64,000 nt of DNA from Clostridia bacterium (GTDB lineage Bacteria > Bacillota > Clostridia > TANB77 > CAG-508): NCBI GenBank assembly GCA_017470645.1, contig JAFUYJ010000021.1, positions 1 through 64,000 on the forward strand, read 5' to 3'. Shown piece by piece: positions 53,919 to 62,321 of the stretch; position 1 is the first letter of the stretch, and every line of letters starts with the position of its first letter. The notes below the pieces were generated by a model, which was not told the origin of the DNA, did no database searches, and worked only from the letters and a program-made list of their open reading frames with translations. The position numbers were made by a program, and so were the translations under genes.

Positions 53919-53955
53919 AAAAAAAACTATTTGTATTTCCTACAAATAGTTTTTT
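53919..53955 (-). terminator. attenuator terminator upstream of hisS
   Basis: AACTATTTGTA / TACAAATAGTT stem; read toward hisS it ends in a run of eight Ts. It lies about 105 bases after the leader peptide stop and 140 bases before the hisS start. Its 5' arm contains AAACTAT, which can instead pair with an upstream ATAGTTT (antiterminator). Confidence 0.85.
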
Positions 53956-53972
53956 AACATATCTATTTTCAA

Positions 53973-54081
53973 GAATATTTTTAAACTATCGTAGGCACAG
54001 CAGTTTTAGCCTGTACCTACGCATGCTTATGCAATAGTTACAAGCTCCTACGATGATGATGTAGTTTATTTAAAAATATTC
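53973..54081 (-). promoter_or_regulatory. hisS leader RNA: alternative pairing elements
   Basis: In the leader RNA GAATATTTTTA with AACTA (overlapping leader codons 4-10) pairs with TAGTT and TAAAAATATTC further down. Between them is a hairpin CGTAGG-ACAG / CTGT-CCTACG, and a second CCTACG (54047-54052) could compete. Freeing ATAGTTT would let it bind the terminator's 5' arm. No T-box motif (UGGN in a GGGUGGNACC context) was found. Confidence 0.65.
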
Positions 54082-54091
54082 CTAACTTCAT
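54038..54091 (-). CDS. hisS leader peptide with three tandem His codons
   Basis: A 17-residue peptide, MKLGIFLNKLHHHRRSL, with a good ribosome binding site (AAAGAGGAATAATT before ATG). CAT CAT CAT lie at codons 11-13, followed by a stop at codon 18. It is located between a consensus promoter and a rho-independent terminator ahead of hisS. This is the classical design of a translation-coupled attenuation leader. The tail RR is encoded by CGT AGG. Confidence 0.82.
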   Translation of the reverse strand: MKLGIFLNKLHHHRRSL

Positions 54092-54125
54092 AATTATTCC
54101 TCTTTTCTTTTTTTAATATATTTAA

Positions 54126-54154
54126 ATATTAACATAATTTTCTAGTGATGTCAA
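54126..54154 (-). promoter_or_regulatory. promoter of the hisS leader
   Basis: Minus-strand TTGACA, 17-bp spacer, TAATAT, about 27 bases before the leader peptide ATG. Confidence 0.8.
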
Positions 54155-54175
54155 ACAATTCTAAAATTTTTTTAT

Positions 54176-54892
54176 CTATTTCAAGCTAATATGTATACTT
54201 TCCGTATCCACTCCAATTTCTCTGCAAACAATATTTTGAATCTTAGCAACATCAGCATCTTCCAGCTTATCTGCTTTTACAATTACGCTAGTACTCGTAT
54301 CGTTTACAAAAATAATAACATCTTCAAAACCTAAATTCTTTATTAAATTTTCAGCAATCATTATTGAATTCTTTCTGTTGTTTATATTTGCTATCTCTTG
54401 TGTTGATATATTTTTTTGTTCAGCAGCAATAGTACTGCTTTCCACTAATCCTTGATATGTTTCTAACATTTGAGAATACATTTTGTCCCTTTCTAGTCTT
54501 GATGTTGCAAAATAGTCTACCTCTTTTGCACTTGCTGATGTTGTTTTTTCTGTTTCACTTGATTCGGTTGATTCTTTGTTTTTATTTGAAGAAACGTTAT
54601 TAACATTTGTAGATGATTCTGATTCATTTTCTGTTGATATACTACTTGCAGAAGTACTGCTTTGTTCGTTTCTTTCTTCAGTATTTGTTGCACTTTCTGC
54701 TGTTTCTGCTTCTTGAACATTATTACTGCTAACAAGCTTCGCGTCACCTATTCCTGCATATTTTTCTGAATCCATTAAAGCTCCTGTTTCAATTGCATTG
54801 TGAACGTTGGATGTATAACTCATATAACCAACTGTAATCAACATTAACGCCAATACAGAAATAATAATCTGATTTCTTTTTAAAACTTTCAT
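54176..54892 (-). CDS. spoIIIAH: stage III sporulation protein AH
   Basis: Mother-cell component of the SpoIIIA-SpoIIQ channel between mother cell and forespore. A 238-residue protein with an N-terminal transmembrane segment (about 9-27), a long Ser/Thr/Glu/Asn-rich low-complexity stretch (55-130), and a C-terminal ring-building domain with KNSIMIAENLIKNLGFEDVIIFVNDTSTSVIVKAD. Last gene of the operon, after spoIIIAG. Confidence 0.92.
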   Translation of the reverse strand: MKVLKRNQIIISVLALMLITVGYMSYTSNVHNAIETGALMDSEKYAGIGDAKLVSSNNVQEAETAESATNTEERNEQSSTSASSISTENESESSTNVNNVSSNKNKESTESSETEKTTSASAKEVDYFATSRLERDKMYSQMLETYQGLVESSTIAAEQKNISTQEIANINNRKNSIMIAENLIKNLGFEDVIIFVNDTSTSVIVKADKLEDADVAKIQNIVCREIGVDTESIHISLK

Positions 54893-54987
54893 TTACAACT
54901 CTCCTTATGTACGAAATTTTGGATTTAACCTTTAAGATCCTATTTTTCTTTTGTATAGAAGTACTTATTTATAAAGTATTATCATTG

Positions 54988-55596
54988 CTATTTCATTTCA
55001 AGCACCTGAATTTTGTGTGTTGGAAGCCCTGTTGCTGCTTCAACGGCCTGTATAATATTGTTTTTCACATTTGCATTACTTGCTCCTTTTGCTACAATAA
55101 CAGCTCCTTTAATTTCAGGTGTTACGACGCTGCTTGTTAATACGTTTCTTTGTCCATTGTTTTCTTCATACACAACTTCTTTTTTACTAGAATTCTCGTT
55201 TATCGTTCTTGTTCCACCTTGGTTATCTTCTTCTTTAGTTGTACTTTGCTGGTTGTCCTCATTGTACATCGGAATTATTTTATTTGTTTCTGAATATGTA
55301 ATTAAGACTTGTACGTCTTCGACGCCATTTAAATTTCTTAATATGTTTTCTAGCTGTTTTTCTAAATTGTTATCTTCGCTAGTGTTGTTAGTTACTGTTT
55401 TATTTGTTGTTTCCGCAAGACTAACACTCTTATTTTGTTGATTGCTCTTTTTCTTATCCCCATTCCATATATAATTAATAAATATTACTGTGGCTATAAG
55501 AATTATTACAAATACTACTAAGTTTTCTATTGTTTTTTTACTACCCTTTTCTTCAATTTTGGCCAAAAATTTATCTTTAATATTATGCAAATTCAC
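54988..55596 (-). CDS. spoIIIAG: stage III sporulation protein AG
   Basis: Ring-forming membrane protein of the spoIIIA channel. A 202-residue protein with an N-terminal transmembrane helix (about 25-46) and a C-terminal domain with LEKQLENILRNLNGVEDVQVLITYSE, VVTPEIKGAVIVAKGASNANVKNNIIQAVEAATGLPTHKIQVLEM, both typical. Follows spoIIIAF. Confidence 0.94.
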   Translation of the reverse strand: MNLHNIKDKFLAKIEEKGSKKTIENLVVFVIILIATVIFINYIWNGDKKKSNQQNKSVSLAETTNKTVTNNTSEDNNLEKQLENILRNLNGVEDVQVLITYSETNKIIPMYNEDNQQSTTKEEDNQGGTRTINENSSKKEVVYEENNGQRNVLTSSVVTPEIKGAVIVAKGASNANVKNNIIQAVEAATGLPTHKIQVLEMK

Positions 55597-55679
55597 CCCT
55601 CCCTTTTATATTAAATTTTTTTAAGAGTAAATCATAATGTATTAGTCTTATTAGTATATATAGCAACCCATGTTTATTC

Positions 55680-56300
55680 TTATCTAATAAGAATATTATT
55701 CTCATTAACCTCATATACACTGCTTATATATTCTTTCAGCTTTCTTTTTTCACTTTCGCTGATAACTGATTGTTCTTCCTGCTTTCCATTATCTTTAGCG
55801 CTACCACCAAGATTTATTTTTACATTTTCTATGTTTTCAATGATGGTAGTTGCTTTTTGAGTGTTTTCATTCGATGAAGTTGCTTCGTTTTTTCCTGTGA
55901 TTTTTATATCAATTTTGTTTAAAGTATATTGAGTGTCATTCAAGATATCCAACTGTATTTCTCCGACTGTATATCCCTTTTGATTTATCTTTGATTTAAT
56001 ATCAACCTTTAAATTTTCTTCATACATAGACTTTATGGCATTTTCGTTATTTATATTGACGCTGGTTGCTTGTACATTACTAGTTTCAGCATTTTCTAAG
56101 TATGAATCAAACTCTATAACATCGTTATTGCCACCTCTTACTTTGCTGATTATAGGCGAAACAATACTAAAAAGCACAAAAACTCCTATAACAACTTTTA
56201 CATATTTTCCATTTCCATTTTTAGGCAGTAACATTTCTATTATTGTAGCTGTTATTACCGACACAATAATTCCTTGAGCCCAGTTACTTATAAAAGTCAT
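55680..56300 (-). CDS. spoIIIAF: stage III sporulation protein AF
   Basis: Membrane protein of the spoIIIA complex, 206 residues. Two N-terminal transmembrane segments (about 8-55, with the family sequence SVITATIIEMLLPKNGNGKYVKVVIGVFVLFSIVSPII) and a soluble domain at the C-terminus ending YISSVYEVNENNILIR. Starts 11 bases after the spoIIIAE stop. Confidence 0.93.
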   Translation of the reverse strand: MTFISNWAQGIIVSVITATIIEMLLPKNGNGKYVKVVIGVFVLFSIVSPIISKVRGGNNDVIEFDSYLENAETSNVQATSVNINNENAIKSMYEENLKVDIKSKINQKGYTVGEIQLDILNDTQYTLNKIDIKITGKNEATSSNENTQKATTIIENIENVKINLGGSAKDNGKQEEQSVISESEKRKLKEYISSVYEVNENNILIR

Positions 56301-56311
56301 AAAGCATCACC

Positions 56312-57508
56312 TCACCCATACATTGATCCTGTATTTGAAATTTTTATAATTAATGTAACTCCTATTATCAGCATTACAGAAACGCTTGAAAGCACTGCAA
56401 GTAATAATTTAAATGTGTCGCCCATATTACTTAAAAGCTTTACGATTTTTGGATCTGCAATTGGTTGGCACAAAGCTGCTCCAAGATAGTACATTGCCAT
56501 TAATGTTACTAGTTTTATTATTGGAACAATGCATATTCCAACAATAATTATTACTCCAACAACTCCTAAAGCATTTTTTAAAATTACGCTACATCCCATT
56601 ACTGTATCCACTGCATCACCTAGAATTTTTCCTACAACTGGTATAAAGTTTGAAACTGCAGCCTTTGCAGTTTTTGCCGTAACTCCATCAACACTACTAC
56701 TTAAGCTTCCTTCCAATGATGCTACTCCAACAAACAAGGTTAATATTACTCCTAAAACCCATACAGTACCTGATTTAAAAAACTTTGCTAACTTATCTAT
56801 TTGCACTCTATCTGATATTTGTGAAATAATTCCTAAAGCTGTAGAAACAAGAGCAATCGGGATTATTACATTTACTATAAAGTTTCCAATTATTGTTATC
56901 ATGAATAATATGATTGGCTGAAGCATTCCGGCAGACGCAATACTTCCAGTAGTTATCATGAGTGTTATTAGAATAGGCACTAATAAATTGATAAATGCAA
57001 CTAAATTTTGTATTGCTTCTTTTACCATAGTTATTACATCAGCAAAACTTGTCATTACTAACGCAACAATTAATATGTATTGAACATAGTATGTAACTTG
57101 GGAAACGCTGGTATTTCCAAGTCCATCACTTATACTTTTAAGAATTCCATGTATAACTACAATTACAATAATACTGCTTAAAACAGCTGCAGAATTCATA
57201 AGTTCTTTTCCTAATAAACTTAATATAAAACGTGATAATTTTACATTATCTATATTTCCTTTTATGCTGCTTGCTAATAAATTGTTTAAGTCTAAATCTG
57301 GCATTGATTCTTTTGTATATTTTTCAGATTCTTTGATAAACTCTGAAATATTTAAATTATCTTTTTGTGTATTCATTATCTCGGAAGTTCGTTTACTTTG
57401 ATCAGAAACATTATTCTTTACTGCTATGCTTGTATTGTTTAGGACATTATATGGATTTATAAGAAGCATTAATTCTATAGTTATAAAAGCTATTATTATT
57501 TTTTTCAT
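56312..57508 (-). CDS. spoIIIAE: stage III sporulation protein AE
   Basis: Large polytopic membrane protein of the channel, 398 residues with about seven transmembrane helices. N-terminal signal-like segment, then YTKESMPDLDLNNLLASSIKGNID, and characteristic SLEGSLSSSVDGVTAKTAKAAVSNFIPVVGKILGDAVDTVMGCSVILKNALGVVG. Its start is 20 bases after the spoIIIAD stop created by the +1 join. Confidence 0.94.
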   Translation of the reverse strand: MKKIIIAFITIELMLLINPYNVLNNTSIAVKNNVSDQSKRTSEIMNTQKDNLNISEFIKESEKYTKESMPDLDLNNLLASSIKGNIDNVKLSRFILSLLGKELMNSAAVLSSIIVIVVIHGILKSISDGLGNTSVSQVTYYVQYILIVALVMTSFADVITMVKEAIQNLVAFINLLVPILITLMITTGSIASAGMLQPIILFMITIIGNFIVNVIIPIALVSTALGIISQISDRVQIDKLAKFFKSGTVWVLGVILTLFVGVASLEGSLSSSVDGVTAKTAKAAVSNFIPVVGKILGDAVDTVMGCSVILKNALGVVGVIIIVGICIVPIIKLVTLMAMYYLGAALCQPIADPKIVKLLSNMGDTFKLLLAVLSSVSVMLIIGVTLIIKISNTGSMYG

Positions 57509-57528
57509 AATTGATCTCCTCCCGCATT

Positions 57529-57916
57529 TTATGGAAGGACTTTCATCACAGTTTCTAAAAGACTTGATATAATAGGTATTGACACAGATACAATTACTAT
57601 TTTCCCACCAATATCCATTTTATTTGCTATTGCTGTTTCTCCGGCAATCTTTGCATATGCTTACCGCAAACTCTGTTAATATTGCTATTCCTGTTATCTT
57701 CAACAAAAGTGTTATGAAAGTAGTATTAATTGCTGTTTTGCTTGCCATATTATTTAGAAGTCCTACTATGCTAGATAGTTTTTCAAAGATTAGCATTAAT
57801 ATTAAAATACTAGCTGCTAGCGACACATAAACCGCAAACTCAGGCTTGTACTGCTTAACTATAATAATTATTACAAGAGAGATTAGCCCTATGCCTATTA
57901 TTTTTATAATATCCAT
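57529..57916 (-). CDS. spoIIIAD: stage III sporulation protein AD, split by +1 shift at CGG
   Basis: Small membrane protein of the spoIIIA channel. Frame 0 gives MDIIKIIGIGLISLVIIIIVKQYKPEFA... TEFAVSICKDC then CGG AGA, and stops after a short nonsense tail (residue 98). Skipping the C of CGG (57643) yields GETAIANKMDIGGKIVIVSVSIPIISSLLETVMKVLP, the conserved C-terminus of the family; the joined product is 128 residues, close to the known length. The family normally has KDAGE here, so CGG must be resolved as Gly in the +1 frame. If not, sporulation would need another explanation because SpoIIIAD is essential in Bacillus. Confidence 0.88.
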
Positions 57917-57973
57917 CTTTTGTTTTCCTCCTTTTTGGGGTCATAGAACTTTTCGGAACACTCACAAAAAGTT

Positions 57974-58168
57974 TTACAGATTAAACATTGTTTTCACTGT
58001 TGCAAACAATGTACTTATTTCTTTAATAACCATAGTTAAAACAATAACTAATCCTGCCAATGTTGTCATCATTGCTTGATCATCACGACCTGCCTTTACT
58101 AAGACCTGATGTAGCACAGCAACTAAAATTCCTACTCCTGCAATTTTAAATAATAAATCAATATTCAT
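57974..58168 (-). CDS. spoIIIAC: stage III sporulation protein AC
   Basis: A 64-residue two-helix membrane protein, KIAGVGILVAVLHQVLVKAGRDDQAMMTTLAGLVIVLTMVIKEISTLF, matching SpoIIIAC closely. Normal length. Lies between spoIIIAB and spoIIIAD. Confidence 0.95.
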   Translation of the reverse strand: MNIDLLFKIAGVGILVAVLHQVLVKAGRDDQAMMTTLAGLVIVLTMVIKEISTLFATVKTMFNL

Positions 58169-58242
58169 ATGTATAATCAGTTCCTTTCATTTTCATAATA
58201 CCTTTTTGGTTTTACTTATAAATTATATGTACATACCAATAC

Positions 58243-58755
58243 TTATATAAGCACAATTACAATTACTAGTCCTACAATAGCTCCAAGTTTTTTATACATT
58301 TTTTCATTCTTGTTTTTATCTTCATTCGCATCATTTATTTGTTTTTCTAAAAAGGTGCTTACTAATTCTATTTGATTAAGCTGCCCTTCTATATCTGTTT
58401 TACCAAGAAGTTTTCCAAGTGTTTTAAGACAATCTATATCATCCTTTTTTAAAACATCTTTATTCTTATCAATCGATTTCTCCCATGCGTCCCCTGCACA
58501 CATATTATTCTCTATATTTTTAACGGTATCAAAAAAAATTTTTCCTGCAACTCCATTTATTTTTTGAGATATTTCCATGAAAATTTCTGAAATTGTTTCG
58601 AAAGAAAAATTTATTTTTACTTCAAATATATTTAATGCATTTTTTAAGTCTCTTAAAATTTTTAATCTATTGGAATACCTTTTAGAAATTAATATACCTA
58701 TAATAGTGCTTGTACAAAATAGTGTGATTAATAATATACATTTGAGTAAATACAT
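58243..58755 (-). CDS. spoIIIAB: stage III sporulation protein AB
   Basis: A 170-residue channel component with an N-terminal membrane segment and C-terminal hydrophobic tail (GAIVGLVIVIVLI). The central domain SNRLKILRDLKNALNIFEVKINFSFETISEIFMEIS and LGKLLGKTDIEGQLNQIELVSTFLEKQINDA are typical. It starts behind AGAGAGGTGACAAG. A terminator 50 bases upstream, belonging to the inserted gene, means this part of the operon needs its own promoter; none was clear. Confidence 0.92.
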   Translation of the reverse strand: MYLLKCILLITLFCTSTIIGILISKRYSNRLKILRDLKNALNIFEVKINFSFETISEIFMEISQKINGVAGKIFFDTVKNIENNMCAGDAWEKSIDKNKDVLKKDDIDCLKTLGKLLGKTDIEGQLNQIELVSTFLEKQINDANEDKNKNEKMYKKLGAIVGLVIVIVLI

Positions 58756-58805
58756 AACTTGTCACCTCTCTATATAAAATATATTCAGCTGTAACTGTTT
58801 TTAGA

Positions 58806-58850
58806 ACCAAAAATAAACCAAAACGATTGTTGTTCGTTTTGGTTTATTTA
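58806..58850 (-). terminator. terminator of the inserted membrane-protein gene
   Basis: AAATAAACCAAAACG / CGTTTTGGTTTATTT long stem directly upstream of spoIIIAB; T-rich on the minus side. Confidence 0.82.
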
Positions 58851-58860
58851 GTCAGAGTAT

Positions 58861-59517
58861 TTACTTATGAATTTGTGATTGCATGTCCGCAACTGCCTCA
58901 CAAAAAGCTGTAGATTCTTTGGTAATTTCAAACTCCTCAATTTTAAATATAAAATCTTCAAAGTCTAATAATGCCTCAGAAAAATATTCTTCATCCGCAC
59001 TAAGTCGATGCTGTAGATTTTTGTATTCATCAAGAACTACTACAAATTTTTGTATTACGTCTTTGATTTTCAGCGATGTTTGGTATGATATTCTTTTTTC
59101 AGCATAGATGTCGTATAGATTGTCTAACTTTGCTATACACTCTTTACTCATTTTGATATCATAAAGATGTACTGTGTTTTTAATATCACGTACTTTTGTT
59201 AAAACAAACCCAGCATTTTTTCTCCATACATCTTCCTCTTTTGTGGAATTATATTTATCACAAAAAGCTAGAAAACCTAGAAATCTTGCAATGAACATAA
59301 GTAAGTAAACTATAGAAAGGACTACTGCAATCCATTTATGAGAATGCATAAAAATCATCCAGATCCATAGTATCATTAAAAGAAAAGCTGTGATTACGGA
59401 AATAAAAATCCGCTTTTTAGTCTGTTTGTGAGGAGAAAACTCTTTATCCGTAAGAATGCAGATGTCTATAACAGCAACAATCATTATAAGTATAGAGCAT
59501 AAAGTTTTCATGTTCAT
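58861..59517 (-). CDS. membrane protein with helical cytoplasmic domain, foreign-type gene
   Basis: A 218-residue protein with an N-terminal hydrophobic segment and two further helices (about 3-22, 35-60, 68-90), followed by an all-helical, partly coiled-coil region (LTKVRDIKNTVHLYDIKMSKE... SADEEYFSEALLDFEDFIFKIEEF). No family recognised. CGG encodes Arg 36 (K-K-R-I); GC is above that of the spoIIIA genes. It carries a consensus promoter and strong terminator and sits inside the spoIIIA operon, with no visible link to sporulation. Confidence 0.75.
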   Translation of the reverse strand: MNMKTLCSILIMIVAVIDICILTDKEFSPHKQTKKRIFISVITAFLLMILWIWMIFMHSHKWIAVVLSIVYLLMFIARFLGFLAFCDKYNSTKEEDVWRKNAGFVLTKVRDIKNTVHLYDIKMSKECIAKLDNLYDIYAEKRISYQTSLKIKDVIQKFVVVLDEYKNLQHRLSADEEYFSEALLDFEDFIFKIEEFEITKESTAFCEAVADMQSQIHK

Positions 59518-59658
59518 ATTGACCTCCTAAATAATTATTGGAGTATTGTTGATTAGCCCTGACCTAGCCAATCGAAATATTGATTATAGTGTACTGACCT
59601 TAAATTTATAAAAATTTACACTATTTAGTATTAGGATTTACCTAATAAACGTACAGCT

Positions 59659-59687
59659 ATTATACCATAGCTTTATCTAAATTTCAA
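59659..59687 (-). promoter_or_regulatory. promoter of the inserted membrane-protein gene
   Basis: Minus-strand TTGAAA, 17-bp spacer, TATAAT, 22 bases past the stop of the DUF5662 gene. Confidence 0.75.
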
Positions 59688-59708
59688 CTTACAATATGTG
59701 TTCTTTTT

Positions 59709-60296
59709 TTATTTGCTTTTTTTACCTACTTTGTACTTTTCCGAAATAGTTTTGTACAATGGTTTTAAAAATTTGGGATTTAGCCCTGCATCTACCCCAT
59801 TATCTGAGATTTCTTTCATTACTGTATCAACAAATTCTATAGTTCCCGGATGTTTTAATGTTGGTCCCGGTTTTTCAACATTTGTCCAATATTCTAGTGG
59901 TTCATGTTGATCCCAATCTTTACCTTGATATGCCATTCCAGCTGCAATTTTATCGCATACTGCTTCTACAATATATTTATATGGCATAAACACTGGAAAT
60001 CTTTTATTTTGATCCATATCTTCCCAATATTCGAAATGATGCTTATTTCTTCCTTTATGATGTAACCAGGATAAACTATATCCGTTTACTTCCCTGCAAA
60101 CACGTAATGGACTTCTTTTGCCGTTATAATACTTTACGCTTTCAAAAAATTCTGTTGGAGAATATTTTGATAAATCGTGTACAAAACCTCTCCATGGAAT
60201 TCCCGCTTTAATTGATAATTTAAACACATACCATCTGTGCTTGCTTACTAAGCAAAAATGTTTCCAAATTTTTGTTGGTAGATTTAGTTCCTTCAT
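59709..60296 (-). CDS. DUF5662-family protein (catalase-like annotation)
   Basis: A 195-residue protein rich in His, Trp and Tyr: WKHFCLVSKHRWYVFKLSIKAGIPWRGFVHDLSKYSPTEF, YNGKRSPLRVCREVNGYSLSWLHHKGRNKHHFEYWEDMD and MPYKYIVEAVCDKIAAGMAYQGKDW. The repeated H-x-x-H/D motifs suggest an HD-like metal site. These features match DUF5662, sometimes labelled catalase without evidence. It lies between spoIIIAA and the inserted gene, host-type codons, 65 bases after the spoIIIAA stop. Confidence 0.8.
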   Translation of the reverse strand: MKELNLPTKIWKHFCLVSKHRWYVFKLSIKAGIPWRGFVHDLSKYSPTEFFESVKYYNGKRSPLRVCREVNGYSLSWLHHKGRNKHHFEYWEDMDQNKRFPVFMPYKYIVEAVCDKIAAGMAYQGKDWDQHEPLEYWTNVEKPGPTLKHPGTIEFVDTVMKEISDNGVDAGLNPKFLKPLYKTISEKYKVGKKSK

Positions 60297-60361
60297 TTAT
60301 TTCACCTCTTAATTTTTTCTTTTTATATTCTATCACATTTATCTTGGTTTTGGTGAAAAAT

Positions 60362-61262
60362 TTAAATAACTTTTTTTATAGTTCCTTTAATATTTTTATC
60401 CAGAAAAATAATCTTTTCAAAAACACCTAAATTAATAAGCTTATTTATCTCTGGATTAACTCTTAAATCTTGAAAACTATTACCATGTGCAGAAAAAATC
60501 CCCTTAACTCCTGAACATATTGCATAGTTTATTACCTCTGCATCTTCTTTGTTTCCGAATTTCATCAGCCACTATTACTTGAGGAGCTAGTGATCTAACA
60601 GCCATTCTTATTCCTATTGTTTTGGGCACATTGTCTAATACGTCAGTTCTAATTCCTACGTCATTTTGTGGGACACCTCTGTGCATTGCAGCAATTTCTC
60701 CTCTCTCATCAATTACAGAAACAGTTAATCCTTTGAAATTTATCTCTGGAATACCGTTACTTATTTTATTTACCACATCTCTTAGCATGGTTGTTTTTCC
60801 TGCTCCTGGTGGAGAAACTATTAAGGTATTAAAAACACTATTTTTTGATATATCTATAACGTACTGCAACAATGGCATACTACAATTTGGAATTTCTCTT
60901 GCTATTCTTATATTTAGAGAATACAAATTCGTAATATTTGTGACCTTTCCTTCTTTTACAACCACACTTCCACTTATTCCAACTCTGTGTCCTCCTGGTA
61001 TTGTAATGAATCCGCCACATATTTGATTTTGATATGTATAAATCGAGTTGTTGCAAAAGGCTTGAAAAATATTTAGAATTTCATCCGTACTTGCTTTGTA
61101 TTTTAAAACTATCTCAGTTACTCCAACTTTTAGAATAACTGGCTTGTCCACTCTTATTCTTATTTCTTCTATTTTATCAATGTTTACACTATTGATAGCA
61201 TGTAACAATTCATCTGGAAAACATTTAGAAAGCGTTATTCTAAACAGTTCTTGTTTATTCAA
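60362..61262 (-). CDS. spoIIIAA: stage III sporulation protein AA ATPase, split by +1 shift at CGG
   Basis: Secretion-type ATPase of the SpoIIIA apparatus. Frame 0 (TTG start at 61262 behind AAAGGAGA) has the N-terminal domain GGFITIPGGHRVGISGSVVVKEG, Walker A SPPGAGKTTMLRDV, SVIDERGEIAAM and SLAPQVIVADEI, where CGG AAA follows and a 15-codon tail ends the frame. Skipping the C (60557) gives GNKEDAEVINYAICSGVKGIFSAHG, exactly the conserved continuation, and runs to the stop at 60362. Joined length is 299 residues, normal for the family. First gene of the spoIIIA locus; a TATACAAA-type element upstream could be a sigma-E -10 box. Confidence 0.9.
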
Positions 61263-61355
61263 TTTATAATCTCCTTTCATTTGTATAATTCTTTAATATT
61301 GCATATATACTTCTGTAACATTAACTTTTTGAATTTTTATACACTTTTTTATAAT

Positions 61356-61393
61356 AAAAAAGCACACTATATTACTATAGTATGCTTTATTAT
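61356..61393 (-). terminator. terminator of yebC
   Basis: AAAGCA-ACTATA / TATAGT-TGCTTT hairpin followed on the minus strand by a T-run. Confidence 0.82.
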
Positions 61394-61411
61394 TTTTTTT
61401 AGAACTTTTTA

Positions 61412-62137
61412 TTATTCATCCCAGTTGTGATATACATTTGTTACATCATCTAGGTCATCTAACATATCTAAAAATCTTTGCATTTTTGCAGCTCCGTTTT
61501 CATCTAGTGATGTGTATGTAGTTGGAACCATTTGAACTTCTGCTTCTAAGAACTCTAAACCTTGTTCTTCTAATTTTTCACGAACTGTTGAGAAATCTTC
61601 TGGTGCTGTTGTGATTTCATAAACTTCATCTTCAGCTGAGAAATCTTCTGCTCCGCTTTCTAATGCTAACATCATTAAATCATCTTCTGAAAGTGATGTT
61701 GATTCTTTATCAATTACAATAACACCTTTTTTATTGAACATATATGAAACACATCCTGATGTTCCAAGGTTTCCTCCTGATTTATCAAATGCATGACGTA
61801 CATCTGCTGCTGTTCTGTTTTTGTTATCTGTACTTCCTTCAACTATTACAGCTACACCATTTGGTCCATATCCTTCATATACTACTTCTTCATAATTTGC
61901 TGTATTTCCAGCTCCTGAAGCTTTTTTTATAGCATTGTTTATTGTGTCGTTAGGCATGTTAGCTGCTTTACATTTTGCAATAACATCTTTTAATTTTGAA
62001 TTTCCTGCTGGATCTGGTCCACCTTGTTTTACTGCTACTAGTATTTCTCTTCCTAATTTTGTGAATATTTTACCTCTTGCAGCATCTGCTTTTCCTTTTT
62101 TTGCTTGAATATTGTGCCATTTTGAATGTCCACTCAT
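61412..62137 (-). CDS. yebC: YebC/PmpR-family protein
   Basis: A 241-residue YebC-family protein, formerly called a transcriptional regulator; related members act on the ribosome at polyproline stretches. The N-terminus [32 protein letters not shown] and later [20 protein letters not shown] are diagnostic. Full length. Host-type codons. Confidence 0.96.
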   Translation of the reverse strand: MSGHSKWHNIQAKKGKADAARGKIFTKLGREILVAVKQGGPDPAGNSKLKDVIAKCKAANMPNDTINNAIKKASGAGNTANYEEVVYEGYGPNGVAVIVEGSTDNKNRTAADVRHAFDKSGGNLGTSGCVSYMFNKKGVIVIDKESTSLSEDDLMMLALESGAEDFSAEDEVYEITTAPEDFSTVREKLEEQGLEFLEAEVQMVPTTYTSLDENGAAKMQRFLDMLDDLDDVTNVYHNWDE

Positions 62138-62258
62138 TTTTTAATTCCTCCTTATTGTTTTTTTACTTGAATTGTTAACATTATAGCATATCATTTTTAT
62201 TTTTTGTAGTCTTTTTATTATTTTTTTGCATTTCTTACATTTTCATTTATTTAAAACT

Positions 62259-62294
62259 CTAATGACTCTTCAGTATCGTTTACTAAAGAGTCAT
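62259..62294 (-). terminator. hairpin downstream of the HD-domain gene
   Basis: ATGACTCTT / AAGAGTCAT perfect stem with a 16-base loop; only a weak T-tract follows on the minus strand. Confidence 0.5.
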
Positions 62295-62321
62295 ACTAGC
62301 CATAGTGTTTATACGTTGAAA

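Noticed and set aside
53919..54091. T-box riboswitch upstream of hisS
   Set aside because: No T-box consensus with UGGN was found; the leader peptide with His codons explains the hairpins better.
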